NCBI GenBank assembly: GCA_014871385.1
Contig: CM026427.1
Span: 124,001-188,000, forward strand
Direction: 5' to 3'
Length of the DNA: 64,000 nt
Origin: Ceratodon purpureus
Taxonomy: Eukaryota > Streptophyta > Bryopsida > Pseudoditrichales > Ditrichaceae
The notes beneath the pieces are model-generated. The model was given only the letters and a program-made list of their open reading frames with translations. It was not told the DNA's origin and searched no databases. A program made the position numbers and the translations under genes. The stretch's first letter is position 1. Every line of letters begins with the position of its first letter. This document shows, piece after piece, positions 34,110 through 47,377 of this stretch.

Positions 34110-35561
34110 GAGCTTCCTCGACGTCCAGCGCGAGATCGCCGCAGCAACAGCTCGTGACCCTACCCTACCTGAAACCAGTAAACTACCTAGGAGCGAGGAA
34201 CCAACCATGGTAGCAGGGGCAGCATGAGTAGGAGCAACAACAGCCACATCATGGTGACCATGTGCTACTAGGTTCCACACCAAGAGCACAACTCTCGCCG
34301 ACTACGTGGACGAGATGTTGGAGTGGATCTGCACAGTGGAACATGAGAAAGAGGAGCACAGAAGCATGGAGGTGCCGAACAAGAGCAAAGTCACCAAGGC
34401 AATCTAGGGAGCCCGCGAGCAAGCTCAGCGCATCCTCAACAAAACACACACAAAATATCGTGAGCAGTTCGAAGAGAAGGATTAGATACTAGCTAACCTA
34501 CGGCATCAAGTTACCAATTTCGAACTGGAGCTTCGATCAATACAAGATCACGTAGATACTCTGCTCAAGGAAAAAGCCAATGCCGTAGTGCGTATCCATA
34601 AGTTGGAGCAGCAAAGCCAAGAATATCTGGCCAGGTGCAAGGCTTTAGCAGCTCACAACGAAACCTTGAAACAGGGGCAGAATGCGCAAGGAGTCAAAGA
34701 CAGTACCATGCTTTAGGACCAAAGGATCGCGGCAAAACATGCTCTCTAGGATTTCAAGGCAAACAAGGTGAGATGGGTCCACAATGCTGCCAAGATAATC
34801 GCCTCCAACGCATATATTTGGATGCGGGAACACTCATCCACCTCGGCAGTGCCTCCCAGGAGCTCATTGACCAGTGCATCGACAATGCATTGGCCTCTCT
34901 GGAGTTAGAGCAATCGGAGAATGATTGGGAAACCATGGATTTGGAAAACATGGATTTCAACCACATGCACATGGAGGCCATGTCACTGCCGACACACCCA
35001 GCTACCGAGCTCGTGCCAGACAACCCTGTCCACTTCCCACAAGAAGACCCACGGCCCCTAAGCTTAGTCATCCTCAACATCAATGACCAGGCAGAACGCG
35101 TGGACATCCCGGAGTAGTTCACCGACCCCAAGGACACACCACAGCCATCGCCAAACCTGCCATTACAGCCCCAAGATTCTCCAAGAAAGGTTAATTCCAT
35201 GGTACCCCCGAGACCCAAACCTTTTAAAACTCATAAGAATGCCTTGAGGAAAATAGAAGAAGATTTTGATCTCGAGGAGCAGACTAGTGATGAAGAGGAA
35301 GCTGTCGATGAATTAGCTAGTGCAATTCAAGAAGTCCAGCATTATTTCATGGCTAACCCTGACCTCGTTGCACTCTACAGCGATCCGAAGGCTAACCATG
35401 TGCAATGTCCTGCTTGCAATAAGATTTTAGGCAAATTAGTCTACGATGTTTACCAGCATGCAATGACATCGAGGACTAAACACAACCTGATCCATCGCGC
35501 TGTTGGTGCAGCCATAGTTGCCATTTATGGCAACCAAGCCCCACCCCGACGCCACGCCTAG
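34110..35561 (+). pseudogene. Degenerate coiled-coil/zinc-finger ORF, probably element-derived
   Basis: A frame broken by several stops reads DEMLEWICTVEHEKEEHRSM and LANLRHQVTNFELELRSIQD in a Glu/Gln-rich coiled-coil region, then a shifted frame (34635-35117) of unclear meaning. An intact small frame at 35199-35561 (about 120 aa) contains CPACNKILGKLVYDVYQH followed by a histidine, similar in spacing to the zf-XS zinc finger of SGS3-like plant proteins. It ends shortly after AIVAIYGNQAPP. I do not recognise the whole protein. It may be a captured or domesticated fragment of a transposable element. Confidence 0.4.
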
Positions 35562-37038
35562 CTGCCCAGAGAGGAAACTCGCCTTGATCAGAGGCCCGCC
35601 TATCGCCGCACGCGTGGCTAAACTTGCAATCCGGGACGGATTGCACTCTCCAAGAGACGGCTAAATGTTACCGGCCCTAGCCACGGAAACCTATGAAGCC
35701 AAAGAACGGTGGAGACTACCACTAGAAGCATGAGAAGGAGCAATCGAGGAAACAGAGTAGCAGTTGGAAGCAGAAAAATAGGATAGCAGAATAGTATAAA
35801 CAGGGATAGCTAAGAAATACTTACACTCCTTAGTTTTGTAGTCGAGTCGAGTCTAGGTCTTGGAAGCGTATGTACCATTTTGTAATCAGACTCTTGGTGA
35901 TCATGGACACCGTGATCCTCTTTTGTAATACAAACACTATGCTGCCCCCTTGCTATCACGTACCTTCTCTTCTATCCTTCTTCTCCCCTTTGATTTCCTT
36001 GTGCGTGTGAATTGTGCAGATCCTAACTTGTCCCACCCTGAATGCTTGCCTCTGCTATTCTGACCTCTCTCAAACTTGATTCTTTCTTGGCGCGTCCATG
36101 TATCATCCAGGAAGCTCTTAGGCTCAGCCAGATGATCCAGCTTGGAAAACCTAGTCAGCCTCGAGGGTCGTCTCTCCTTTGACAGCCAGGGGCTGCCTTG
36201 GTCACTCTCCTGCCCTAACGGCCTGAATCATGATACCATGACAACCCAGACTGATGACCGTGCTTACCTAGCGTAAGATCGTGTTCCCTTCTCTCTCTAA
36301 CCTCGCCCTTGACCTGAATCCACCTTCCCTTGGCATTTCTATGCTATGACTCCAGCTAACAAGTTTCTCCTCTCGACCAAAGTTTGGGTCGAGCAAAAGG
36401 CTTGACCCAAACTTCCGTCGAAAGGAAAAACTTTTTTTTCATGAAAATATGCACAAGAAGACAAGGCTCATGGGCTATTAAGAACTCATCATGGTCCATT
36501 AGCCCTATCATGTTCTATTTAATGAACCTTTTGACAATCATTGGGTTTAGACCAATGCTGTCAAAAAATAAGCTGAAATTCAATCACTCATAACTTTGTT
36601 ATAACAATGTATAATTTGCTAAAACAATTTCCACACATTCTTCATTAGTTTTTACACCTTCCCTATTTTTTTCCAATCTTTTTTTATTTTGTTTCGATTT
36701 TCTATAAATGTTTGAATATTTGGATCATAAGTCTTGGCCTATGGCTTTCTCCTTTGGGCCTTCACACTAAGCTCAACCAAAGTCTCCGAGTAGATTATTT
36801 TAAAATTACTCTTCAGCTCGGGGATTCTCATCACGACCAAGATCAGGACAGTGGACTCTGGCTTCTCCTCTTGAGTTTGGCCTAGTCTGAAGCAGCCCTG
36901 AGTACATGGTGCATTCCGAGACAGCAAATCCCACGTCGGAGCAAGTCTTTTACAGCGGGTGAGGACCGTGGGGTAGGGCCTCACGCAAATGAGAGGGCCC
37001 GCCCTCGGCCTTCTGGCCTCAGCACATAACATTCCTTA
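35562..37038. other. No supported gene
   Basis: Mixed DNA with short ORFs lacking family features. TTTTGTAATACAAACA near 35923 resembles plant polyadenylation or LTR R-region text. Nothing else is recognised before the MITE at 37039. Confidence 0.4.
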
Positions 37039-37326
37039 GAGCATGAGTAGTGGGTCACTATAAAGCTCACTGTAAACCAAAATCTATCTTTCCATTTTTA
37101 AGCAAGATTTGGTGTACTCCCTCTAAATTTTGAAAATGTGGTGTTTTCAGTGGGACATTTCACCTAATCCCAATTTCACATTATTTTTTTCTAGAAGTGT
37201 TATATTTGGAATATTAATTGCGCTTCTAACGATGGTAATTTTACCCTCTAATTTTAGGTCAGTCAAAAGATACGTTTTGGTTTAGAGTGAGCTTTGCAGT
37301 GACCCACTACTGATGCCCTGATGCCC
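37039..37326. mobile_element. Tourist-like (PIF/Harbinger) MITE, 288 bp
   Basis: The left end GAGCATGAGTAGTGGGTCAC (from 37039) and the reverse complement of the right end (GGGCATCAGTAGTGGGTCAC, read from about 37318) form inverted repeats that stay similar for about 45 bp through AAGCTCACT.TAAACCAAAA. The right end repeats TGATGCCC once. TTA flanks both sides (37036-37038 and 37327-37329), the target site of PIF/Harbinger elements. It sits about 600 bp upstream of the rhomboid gene. Confidence 0.8.
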
Positions 37327-37848
37327 TTACCCTACAGGCTACAGTGAGTGAGTGGGAGCGGATGAAGAAGCGCTGGATCGAGGATTGAGGATGGCTCATC
37401 GAACGCATGCGTGCGTGCGGGCGGAGGATGGAGGATGGAGGAACGCTCGTCCGAGTTCCAACCAACAAGTGTACTCAAGTGAATCGCCACCTCGACTTAC
37501 TCATTCCACGAGGTTGCCGCGTTCCAGTTGCGTTGCGGGGGACTCACTCACTCACTCACTCATTCACTCAGGCAGACGAACCGGGCAGTATGTTATGTGG
37601 CCTTTGTGATGATGATGTTGATGACGAGTGTCCAAGCTCCCTCCGCTGGTCCTGTCCTGCAGTCCCAGTGACAGCCCCCACAGCCCGCACCTGACTCCAC
37701 GGATCCAATATCTCAATTCCCGTCTGTCTGCATCCGGATCAGGATCATGGATGACGCCCCACCTGCGTGAAGGCGCTGCTCCCTCCTCCAGTGTCATTGC
37801 TTAGTGCACATTTTAACTTATATGCTGCCACGCATTCTCTTACCGCTT

Positions 37849-37882
37849 CCTTCCCTTCTCTCTCTCTCCTCTCCCTCACTCA
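37849..37882 (+). promoter_or_regulatory. CT-rich leader of the rhomboid gene
   Basis: A pyrimidine-rich tract (CTTCCCTTCTCTCTCTCTCC and on) lies about 55 bp before the start codon. It resembles the Y-patch of plant core promoters and 5' UTRs. No clear TATA box was seen. Confidence 0.4.
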
Positions 37883-37937
37883 ATTTTGAGCTCCAGGTCA
37901 CCCACCGCCACTACCTTCCCACTGCTCGTCCCTCGAC

Positions 37938-40900
37938 ATGGGCTGCGGGGCCATGGGCATGGGCGGCCTCTTCCCAAGTCCCGCCTGGATGGCAGCGTTG
38001 GGTGGCATGATGGCAGCCCAGGGTGGCCTGCGCACCTCAGGCGCCCCTGCAAGCGCACGCTTCCCTGCCGACATGCCCTCCACGGCCATGGTGGTGTCGG
38101 CTACTCGTTCCGGATTTCTCATTGCTGGCGCCTTGCAGCTCCACCACTGGGCTGCGCTCACGTCCAATTTCATCGACCAATTCCAGGTGGGTTCTCGTGC
38201 TCTTTTCTCTGTTATCTGTGGCACGGCTTCGCTCTTCTGTCGTTCCTCTAACCCCCTCTTCACCCCGTTCTTTAGCTTCACGGAATCTTAGGTGCAATAT
38301 GCTGTTAAAGTCTGGTTACCTTCTGCCCTTGCTGCAATATTGTGATGTCTCTGAGGTGATGTCTTACTGACCGTTGTTCGCGTTTAAAGTTATTATCTTC
38401 GGATGGCAATCTAAGAATTCTGCACATCTACTCTGTTTCAGTTTATGCTCTTGAAATCTCTCTTTTGTTTCCATAAAGAAATAGAATTGAAGGATTGCAA
38501 CTTGTGGTTTGCAGGAGCATAGCAGTCGAAGTCCACAGCGGCAGCAGGTGACTGGAATGATAGGTGAGAGCTATTTGGAAGTGCCTCTAGAAGTGAATCA
38601 AGGTTGCCAAATTCTCAGCAAGACTGGTGCACAGTTACTGGGTGCAGGCATTTCGCTTTACACTCCATGGAATTCGATTATTGGGTTCGTCGATGGAAAG
38701 ACGACCAGTAGACGCAGAAATATTGTGGCTACGGCAGCATCGACGGGAGGTGAAGACGGGTCATCTTCTGCTAGTAGTAGGTCTACGGGCTACGGGATTG
38801 GCTCTGGAAGCCGCATGTGGACTAATATCATTCTCGGCGTGAATCTGTTGTAAGTGATTAACATATCTTCATTTACGAGGCTGATCTTGTGTTTCTGAAT
38901 TTTTGATCTGCGTTAACATGTTTGTGTACTGACAGTTGTCTTTGTGCGTGGAGTTTTTCTATGTCAATTGCAATTGAAAATCGGGTATCCGTTGTTGCCA
39001 CGAAGTCGATGTGGCATTGTTAGATCTTTGATTTAATACATAGGTTTTCCTGAATCCGGCTAGCTTTCTCTTCACACGACAAAGTCATTTGTGTTGAGTG
39101 CTAATTATTAAGTGTGGTTTGCAGAGTATTTGGGGCTCAAATAGCGTCTCAAGGCCAACTACTTTTACTAGGTGCTAAGGTGATTGCCGTTTGTTTCTGG
39201 TCTCGCTTATCGGATACTGGTGTTGTGTACAAGCCAAGAGCAATATTTCGATTACTGAACTAGATAAACTTAGTCCACAACTGGAGATATTTATCTAGAC
39301 AAAATTGCATTAACTTGTACCTATTGTGTCTAATCCAGGTGAACAGTCTGATAGATAAAGGTCAATGGTGGAGGCTTGTCACGCCATCGTTGCTTCACGC
39401 CAACATTATGCATCTTCTGGTATTTACGCTTTATATCTCAGATCATTTTTTCACATCTACCTTTATTCTTTCAGAGAGATCAACAGCATTTGGAATTATA
39501 TGGTTGAAGTCTCTTTGTTTTTATTGTGGGGTATGATGATGGCATTTTGTGCACATACTATCCCTCTGTAAATATCATTCTTAGCGTCAAGGCTTTTGGG
39601 TGAAATATGTGGCATATGCTGGTGCAGGTGAATTGTTATTCGTTAAACTCTGTAGGTCCAACGGTGGAATCACTGGGTGGAGGAAAACGCTTCCTTGCTG
39701 TCTATGCTGTATCTGCTCTTACAAGTACTCATTCAGCACCTCTACTCTTTACTGGAGCTATGTTGCTTAGCTTACATGTATTTCATTTTCTACTTCGCTT
39801 GTGCATGAAACTTTTGTTTTCCCCTCTTCTTACTGAGCAGATGTTGGAAGTGGCAGGTAGTGGGTTAAGCTACACGCTATGCACAGCGCCTTCAGTCGGT
39901 GCATCAGGAGCTATATTCGGTCTTGTAAGTATCATGCTATGATGTTTAGTGGTTATAGACATCTTTGGTGAACAAAAGTGGATATCCTTTTGGATTTATC
40001 TCCATCCACATTTCCTCTTTTGATCGTGATAATTGTGAGCTCTTACTGTATGTTTTGGATTTTAGAATTTGTCGTTGAAAGATGTTTGTTGTCAGGTTGG
40101 GGCATTGGCAGTGTTCCTAGCACGGCATAAGACTCTCATGATTGGTGGCGATCGAAGTCTAGCTCAAGTGGGCCGTGTCATTGCTATTAATCTGGTAAAG
40201 CCTTATCAACGGACCTCCTGGAATTATTTGATAAGTGTTACTAGAAATGTTGAGCTTCGTTAGTTTGTTTTGAGGAAAGTCCCGGTCAGAGAAGAAGTGT
40301 TTGAAATAACTTTTTGAAAACTTAATCAGGGTCTATTAGAGCTCTTGTGGGAGTTGTCTTGTTAAAGGATTACCTTGTTAGTCGTTATATGTTAACATGC
40401 TTTCGTCGTTGCAGGGATTTGGTTTACTATCCAGTGGGATTGATAATTGGGGTCATGTAAGTAATCCTATCAAGAACCAAATGGTGTAAGATGGATCTCA
40501 ATTTCTGTTCATGTTGGGTATTCTTGAGGTTTCAGCCTGAGTAATGAACGATCTCATTTCGACTGGTTAACTCGACAAGAACCTTGTCCATTTCTTAAAA
40601 TCTCGGACTTGTAATTTGATTACATAAAGAGAGAAGGGAATATGGTACGACTCTTTCAGGCGGCGTTCTAGCAATTTTACATTGCCTCAAAATGCAACTG
40701 TAGGTTGGGTATCTGCGTTGGTTTTAGTTAACTGGGTCTGCTATTTATATTGTTCATCACAGTTGTTCATGGAATGCCTTTGTAGGTTGGGGGGTTGCTT
40801 GGAGGAGCTGCTCTGGCTTGGTTACTTGGACCCGCTTTTTCTTTTGAATCTGCACCTGAAGTTGGAAAGAAATTTCTGCTGGATCGACCACCAATTGCCA

Positions 40901-40941
40901 AATTGTTTTCTCCCTGGTCCGAACAGAAAGGTGATCGATGA
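37938..40941 (+). CDS. Plastid-type rhomboid intramembrane protease (RBL10/RBL11-like)
   Basis: Nine exons: 37938-38186, 38515-38849, 39125-39179, 39339-39419, 39628-39724, 39857-39924, 40096-40194, 40415-40456, 40786-40941. Phases agree and sum to 1182 nt (393 aa). The first about 190 residues are Ala/Gly/Ser-rich and likely include a transit peptide. The core has [42 protein letters not shown], the catalytic serine in GASGAIFGL (codon 39904-39906) and the catalytic histidine in NWGHVGG (codon 40454-40456). These are the rhomboid Ser-His dyad motifs, with text close to Arabidopsis RBL10/RBL11 of the chloroplast envelope. It cleaves substrates within the membrane; substrates here are unknown. 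For exon 6 I chose the second of two close AG acceptors (39856), because it keeps the frame. The gene looks intact. Confidence 0.92.
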
Positions 40942-43900
40942 GTGGAACCACTCCATGATTAGACGGATTGACAAAGCTGAATGGACGTCGTGCCGTGGCC
41001 TCGGAAGCCAGATTTATCCTAGTAAGCACGTATGACGTGAACAGGATGACAACTGTAATGGAGTGCACCGAGGAAGAAGTGCACGACGCGAATATGACAA
41101 GGGTGTTCTTTCTCAAAGACTCCGCTAAAATTATATCGTGGAGGAATTACCCTTCCCAGCAGTTTTCCACGCTCAATATTTCCTTGGATGTGGTCATTAG
41201 TTTTTCACATTTAGGGATTTTACAAAAACATTGTAACATCACATTGTAACATTTAAACAGTTCCTCGTAGTAAAACTTTGGGTTTAAGTACCTTTGTCTC
41301 AACTTATGAAGTTTAGCGATTTCTTGGAATGGTTTGAAATCTCTATTGTGCATGGTTTGAAACTTGTTAAGGTAGACGAATCCATACCCAACCAGCCACC
41401 TTATCAATCCGTAGGCTTCTCCATTTCAGAGAAGTTTCGAATTCAAAATCTAGGGAGAAAAAGAGAGTTCTAAGCGTGATTGGTGGAAAGGAAATTGTGT
41501 GGTAACATTTTGATAGTAATACTATAATCAACTTTCGGTGTTGTAGTGGTTGGTTATATGACCACCTTGTGTGATTTCAACTTTTCACTTAAAACAATTA
41601 CAATTATTTCAACATTGGAAATAAAATAATTGAAGTTTTTGCATTCAACAAAAACCTTATGTTTGTACACATGAAGAATCCGCATCATATCATCTACCTC
41701 AAATACTAGAATTTGGGATGCATCTACTAAATTGCTTAGAGATTGAGTTTTAAGGTTAGGTTGGATTTTTGATGATAGGGTCCAAAATTTCTATTTTTAA
41801 CTAATTTGGTTTTTTCATGGAGGGTGAGAAATGTTTAAATCCTTAAATAACTAGTTTAGGTTTGCCTAACTAAGTTTGTTGCTGTATTCTTTTGCTCTTC
41901 GACTATAGAAGTGCCAATTTCTTACTTTCCTTCCTTCTCACGCCATTCTATTTTAGTTAGTTAGTATATTTTTTATTATGTTTTTTAATTTTGATATGGG
42001 TTTAGACGACAAACCAACAATTAGGTCAATCAAATATTTATAGGGGGATTTTTGCCCCATGCAATGTAAAGCCCTAGTTGGGGGCCCTCATCATTTAGAC
42101 GAAGGTGAGGTTTATCGTTAGGCACTTCTTTGATTCAAATGTGAATTTTTGAATGTAGAAATGTTATTTAAGCTAAATAATGTGGTGAATGTAGGACCAG
42201 ATTGAGTTAATAATCATGCTTAATCACAAATATCCTAATCAATGACAATATCATGTGAGTAAGCAAGGAGTTATGAGTAGTAAATTCCAAAAAAAATTGT
42301 TATAAAAATTGATATTTTGAACCAAAATTTAATGTTTGGACTTAATTATGTCAAGAAGTTAGACTAAAGCATATTTGTTTTGACTACATGACTAGATATT
42401 AGAAATTCCCTATCGCCATAGAAGTTTGAAAAGAATGTAGTTTAAATATACAAAATTCACTATATATTCAATTTTGAAAAAGAATCCAAAAAGAGAATGT
42501 ATAAGGCTAGAGTCGTCTCAAATAAGATTATAAGAATGAAGTACAATCTTGACATCAGAAACTTAGTTTTTTTTAGAATAGACCTTTTAATAATTTAATA
42601 TTAAAAACTCACAAATAGATACAACTAAGTAACAATTTTATAAACATGATCTTTATTTATCTTTAATCCTAAAACTACTCGTAATATTTTGGGATGTTGT
42701 TGACATTTAAAGTGCTAAGGATGCTTATAGAGATAAGAATTTTGAAAGAAGCACTTACATCTATTAATTTGTAGCCATCATTTAGTTTTTAAAGGCTAAA
42801 TCTATAGTCTATATGCTTCAGTTACTATTCTTGTATAATTTCCTTGGTTTTCCACAAAGTCCTTGCTAAGTCGATCCCCACATTATAAGACTACAGAGAC
42901 AAGATTGGTTTGATTTGTAGACCATTGTAGTCTTAATCAAAATCAAAAAGTTCTCAATTTGGTGACTCATCAGTTTGTGAATTCTCTGTATTTTGCGAAA
43001 ATTTTTCTTGATCTTTACCACATTCTAGCTACATATTGTCATAGCAGTATGCTTCCTTTCACCTCTTGCATTTTCTTTCGGTCTAAGTAGGTTCTTTCAT
43101 TGTGATGGACATTTCTAGTTTAGTAGTGATGGCATTCCTAGTTTTGTAGTGATGGTATCCTTTGCTTACTATGATGGCATCCTTTGGTACCAACAGTGAC
43201 ACAAAGGGGCACCAATGTCGGGTTACCCTCACGTCTAAGAATTAAAACATCTGTACCTTTACCTACGCTCTACCATGTTTGTAGTCTGCCCTTTATTCCT
43301 AGCTTGCACCTTTATGCAAGCACCCACTTCTTCCTCTAGGACAAATCCTAGCACCCAGGGCTTGGCCGGGGAGCTAGGGCTCCGGCTCCTAAGTACACCT
43401 TCCTAAAGTCACCACCTTTTGTCAAGATAAGGCCTATTTCCGTCTAGTTTTAACTCGGTTCTTGGTTTACCTTGATCTCCCGTACGAAGTGTCCGAATGC
43501 CAAGTGTTCTCCTGTAAGTTTGTTTTGCAGTTGTCTATAAATCGACGAAGTTATGTTTAGAATGACATGTGCGATTCTTTTGTTCCAGCTCCTGAGAGCC
43601 TGGCTATGCGGTTTTGCAAGTCGTCTTTGCCGACGGACACTTGATTGCACATGTCTGGTTTGTTTGAGAAACTATAGAACCTTCAACGGTTGGCATGTGT
43701 CCAACAAGATTTCTGGTAGCTTCTAAAAAGGTTTCCAATAATTGTAGATATGAGACACAGAATGAAATAGTGACAGTGCATAAAAATATGAAATATGTTC
43801 ACGCATGCCAAATCGATGCAATGGAAATTGTATTGTCCGGTGCTTAAGTTGAAGCAGTAGGCGACACTTTGCACCTTGATTAAGGCACATAACTGCACCC

Positions 43901-44220
43901 AGAAAAACCGTTTTTCATGATGGATGAAATATGTAGTTCACATACACTGCTCGTTACTATATCATGAACTACAACGCCATTGTTAAAGAGCAAAAACACT
44001 TTGGCTTCAATCTAGAAAATGCCCTCATGTACATGGAAAAAAGACCAAAATTTTTGAAAAATGTTGGTCATGATCACCTTGGCCATTTGCGACCATCTTT
44101 ATGATCAGCCGTAATGCAGACCCGACATCATTAACGATAAGTTTCCATATCCAGTTTGGATATTAAAACAAAACTACGTATTCAACAAGAACACTCCAAC
44201 ATGAAATGTTATATATTTTT
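40942..44220. other. Intergenic AT-rich DNA, nothing recognised
   Basis: This holds the rhomboid 3' UTR at the left and then mostly AT-rich, stop-rich sequence. Short ORFs show no recognisable domains. I saw no terminal repeats or element ends. Confidence 0.5.
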
Positions 44221-44239
44221 CCTTCAAAAGAATGAACTG

Positions 44240-44990
44240 ATGAGTGGTGAGAGGAGCTGTTTATGTTTTACCTGCATGTCCAATTGGCCGACATCGTTGT
44301 CGGCAATGGGGACGTTCACAAGCCGCTCGACGTGCTCTGGAGACTGCTCCAAGAGACAGAGGAAGCAATCGAGATTCTCAAACATCCACTTTCTTAGTGG
44401 GTCTCTGCCAAGCCATCGATCTTCGCCACACTGAAGAAACAATGCAAGCCGTTGTGAAGAACATCGTGACATTGTGACCTAAGTGGCAAAGAAGACGATG
44501 TTCATGAACCCCACCGATGGGACGCTTTTGTGCTCGGTTTGCCAAGAAGGGCTTGCTTAGAATTGTAGATCACTAGCTTGTCTTCACCTTCATCGAGGAT
44601 GCGGCGAGCTTAACATACCCTTTCATGGAGAAGCTGAGACAAGTGCTGGTCCAGCATACGTTGCAACATAAGACCAGTGACAGAGCTCTGCATTCAACGG
44701 AATTGCTAGCTTTGAGGAGGAGCTCAAGGTGAGGCTTACGGTCGAAGTGCCACAAATCTGTGACGCCTGTGACAACAAGGGAAACCCCGATGCGAGCAAG
44801 ACGGTGAGCATGGCTGCGATGGAACATTGGCACCACATGTGCAGCCATGCAACAACGTTTCAGAAACATTCCTATCCTTGCCGCTCTATACTACAACATT
44901 CTAAGTTAAAACAATTAGTTAAAACAAGGAAAGAACTCTATGTGCTGCTAGCACACAGAGGACCGGGTAACTTGAAAAAATGTTGAACGT
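44240..44990 (+). pseudogene. Unrecognised decayed coding sequence
   Basis: A more GC-rich island in AT-rich DNA. One frame reads LADIVVGNGDVHKPLDVLWR and LLQETEEAIEILKHP before stops. Another reads CDACDNKGNPDASKTVS and MAAMEHWHHMC. Base composition and stretches of open frame suggest a former gene, but stops and frame changes occur roughly every 100-250 bp. No family is recognised. Confidence 0.35.
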
Positions 44991-46509
44991 CTGCCGGCTC
45001 CTAGGAGCACAGCTTTTACCGTGAATCCATTTTAGTTGATCTCATTAGAGCAGACTTAGAACAATTTACGGAGAAATTGTCCCAGGGGGTTGGCACCCCC
45101 CTTCTCCACCTAAGCCCGCTCCCAAGAGCTTGGAGTTTGTAGCAGTGTTGAACTCTACTTTGTAACAATGCTGAAACATGAACATGAACAAACATGGAAT
45201 AATTTTAGGAGTAAAAAAACTAGTGTCTATATTATTATCTTTTAAAAAGAACTCGGATTGGTAAGGACTACCTTGAAAGAGTTGCCGAAGAAGAAAAGTC
45301 CAATACTTAAATGCTCCAAATAAAGAGATTTTTATAGAAGGCGGTGAGCCCATTGCAACTTTCTCCAATTTCTATCCTATAGCACTTTGTCTACTACTGT
45401 ACTTTAAGGTCAGCTTCGGCGGAAAATAGTTCCAAAAATAGATGTCGGAAATTTTAGAAAATTATTGGCATTTTTGGTCAAATCTAATATCAATTATTTT
45501 CAAAATTGCTGGAATGCAAAGAAATTTCACTTCACACTAGACATTTACTTATATTTGAAGCATGTATAAGTTATAGTGGTGAGAATGTGCTCCTTTTGTA
45601 ATCAAGCTCACACACATTAGTTTACAAAGAATATGGGTTAAGAAGTAGCAAGAGTCTAGGTGAGGCTTTTCAAATGTGTTGTACAGAGATTTTTGGAGTC
45701 CAATTGAGCATAGAAGATGAAGTTTTATAAAATTGTGATTAACTAACAAAAGTTGAAAAATCAACTCTTCTTCCAGCTCCAACAAATTTTGTTTTAAAAT
45801 AAGTCTTTATGCAAAAGATATAAACAAATTATTGCAGCCTTGTAAATATTAAAAAAGATAGAATGGGTTTAAAACAATTTTTCAGAGGTCGTTTGTGCAT
45901 AGAAGATTAACCTTTTAGAAAATTTGTTGGTCTAAGAAAAGTTTATAAACCAAGTACTCTTTCACTTCCAACAAATTTTATGTCATTTGAAGACTATATG
46001 CAAAAGTTATGTGCGTTATGAAAAAGAAGACTAACTAAGTGCTTCACCTCAGAGTTCACATTTCCCATATGGATTGGGACACAACTCCACTCTACTTGCA
46101 TAAAGCAAAGAGCATTCTCGACTCTTTACCACAACTATCTTGTCATCCAATGCAAAAAAGATGCGGAGGATTAATATTTTAGTAGAAAATCTAAATAAGG
46201 CTTTAAGATGAATTTTAAGAAATAAAAAAAAAATTGTTGAAATTGAGAATATACTTTTTTTAGGTGTCGGACATCAAAACTTGAAATTAATTAATTATTT
46301 GACCGAGGGGGTGATGAAGCTGACTCTAAATTACGGTATTCTACTTTTGAATTCATATAAAGCATTTCCAATATTTTAAAGAGCAAGCATGGGTATTATA
46401 GGAAACGCACTAAAACGCGAAAGTCAATGACCTCAATCTTTGTCATATATGATCTCATTTTTATGTTTCCTCAAATTTTAGTTACATATTAATGGTTTGG
46501 TCGTGTTCC
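44991..46509. other. Intergenic AT-rich DNA, nothing recognised
   Basis: No supported gene, RNA or element end was seen in this interval before the MITE at 46514. Confidence 0.5.
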
Positions 46510-46513
46510 TTAA

Positions 46514-47373
46514 CCCCTAAAGTTCTGTGGGTATTTTTCATCAAAACTGCCTCAAAACAGCCCCTCTTCAAAGCAAGGTGGATTTTGCAAACTTGGGGTC
46601 TTTTTTAGAACATCTAACCGTAAGATCTTGTAGCTAACTTCTATGTCTACATGTCCACCAAATCTCACACACTCATTCTTCACCAATTGCAAGATCGTAA
46701 CGTTCAAAGTTAAAAAACAAGTTTTTTTTCCCTGCAAAAAAAGGGACAGCAGAGTTTTGAAGGCCCAAAAAACCATTTTTTTGCATTATGGATTTTAGCG
46801 GTTTTGATGCACGTCAAAGAAGACTGAGTTAGCTAATTGTAGTCAAAAAATTATATTCAGAAAAGTTGTGGAAAGTTGCCAAAAAAATCATTTTCCGCTA
46901 GGGGGTATACTGAAATTCTCAAACAAAGGCCATTTTTGGACAATAAAAATAGCATATGAAAAATATTTGGATTAAAAATCCGAACGGTGGGAACATGCTC
47001 TATTTTGTTCTCTATACATGGTAATTTTTATTTTTGAAAAATATCAAAATCTCAATTTTTGGTGGAATTTCAAAGTTTCGTCTTTGGGCAGATTTTGGTA
47101 ATTTTGGGCGGCTTTGGGCAGTTTTGGGCAGAATTTGCTGCATTCACAGTCATTCTCATTGGCTAACTTCCTGCCCTTGGAGGAGCTTTTGCGGTTTAGA
47201 GGTGAATAACTTTTGATTCCGACATTGGAATTGAGAATAAAAAATACCGACACGAAGCTCTCACCAAGGCCTACTTTCATTAAAATTTTCATAAAATCTC
47301 GAATTAAATTGAAGTCACAGGTACATGCCCAAACTCTAAAATAGCCCATTTTTGCCGCATTGTCCTTTAGGGG
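46514..47373. mobile_element. piggyBac-type MITE 2 (860 bp, TTAA target site)
   Basis: The termini CCCCTAAAG...CTTTAGGGG form a 9-bp inverted repeat flanked by TTAA on both sides (46510-46513 and 47374-47377). It is non-coding. Interior similarity to MITE 1 includes CGTAAGATCTTGTA. The CCCCTAAAG terminus is identical to the isolated end next to the SET gene at 9378-9385. Confidence 0.85.
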
Positions 47374-47377
47374 TTAA

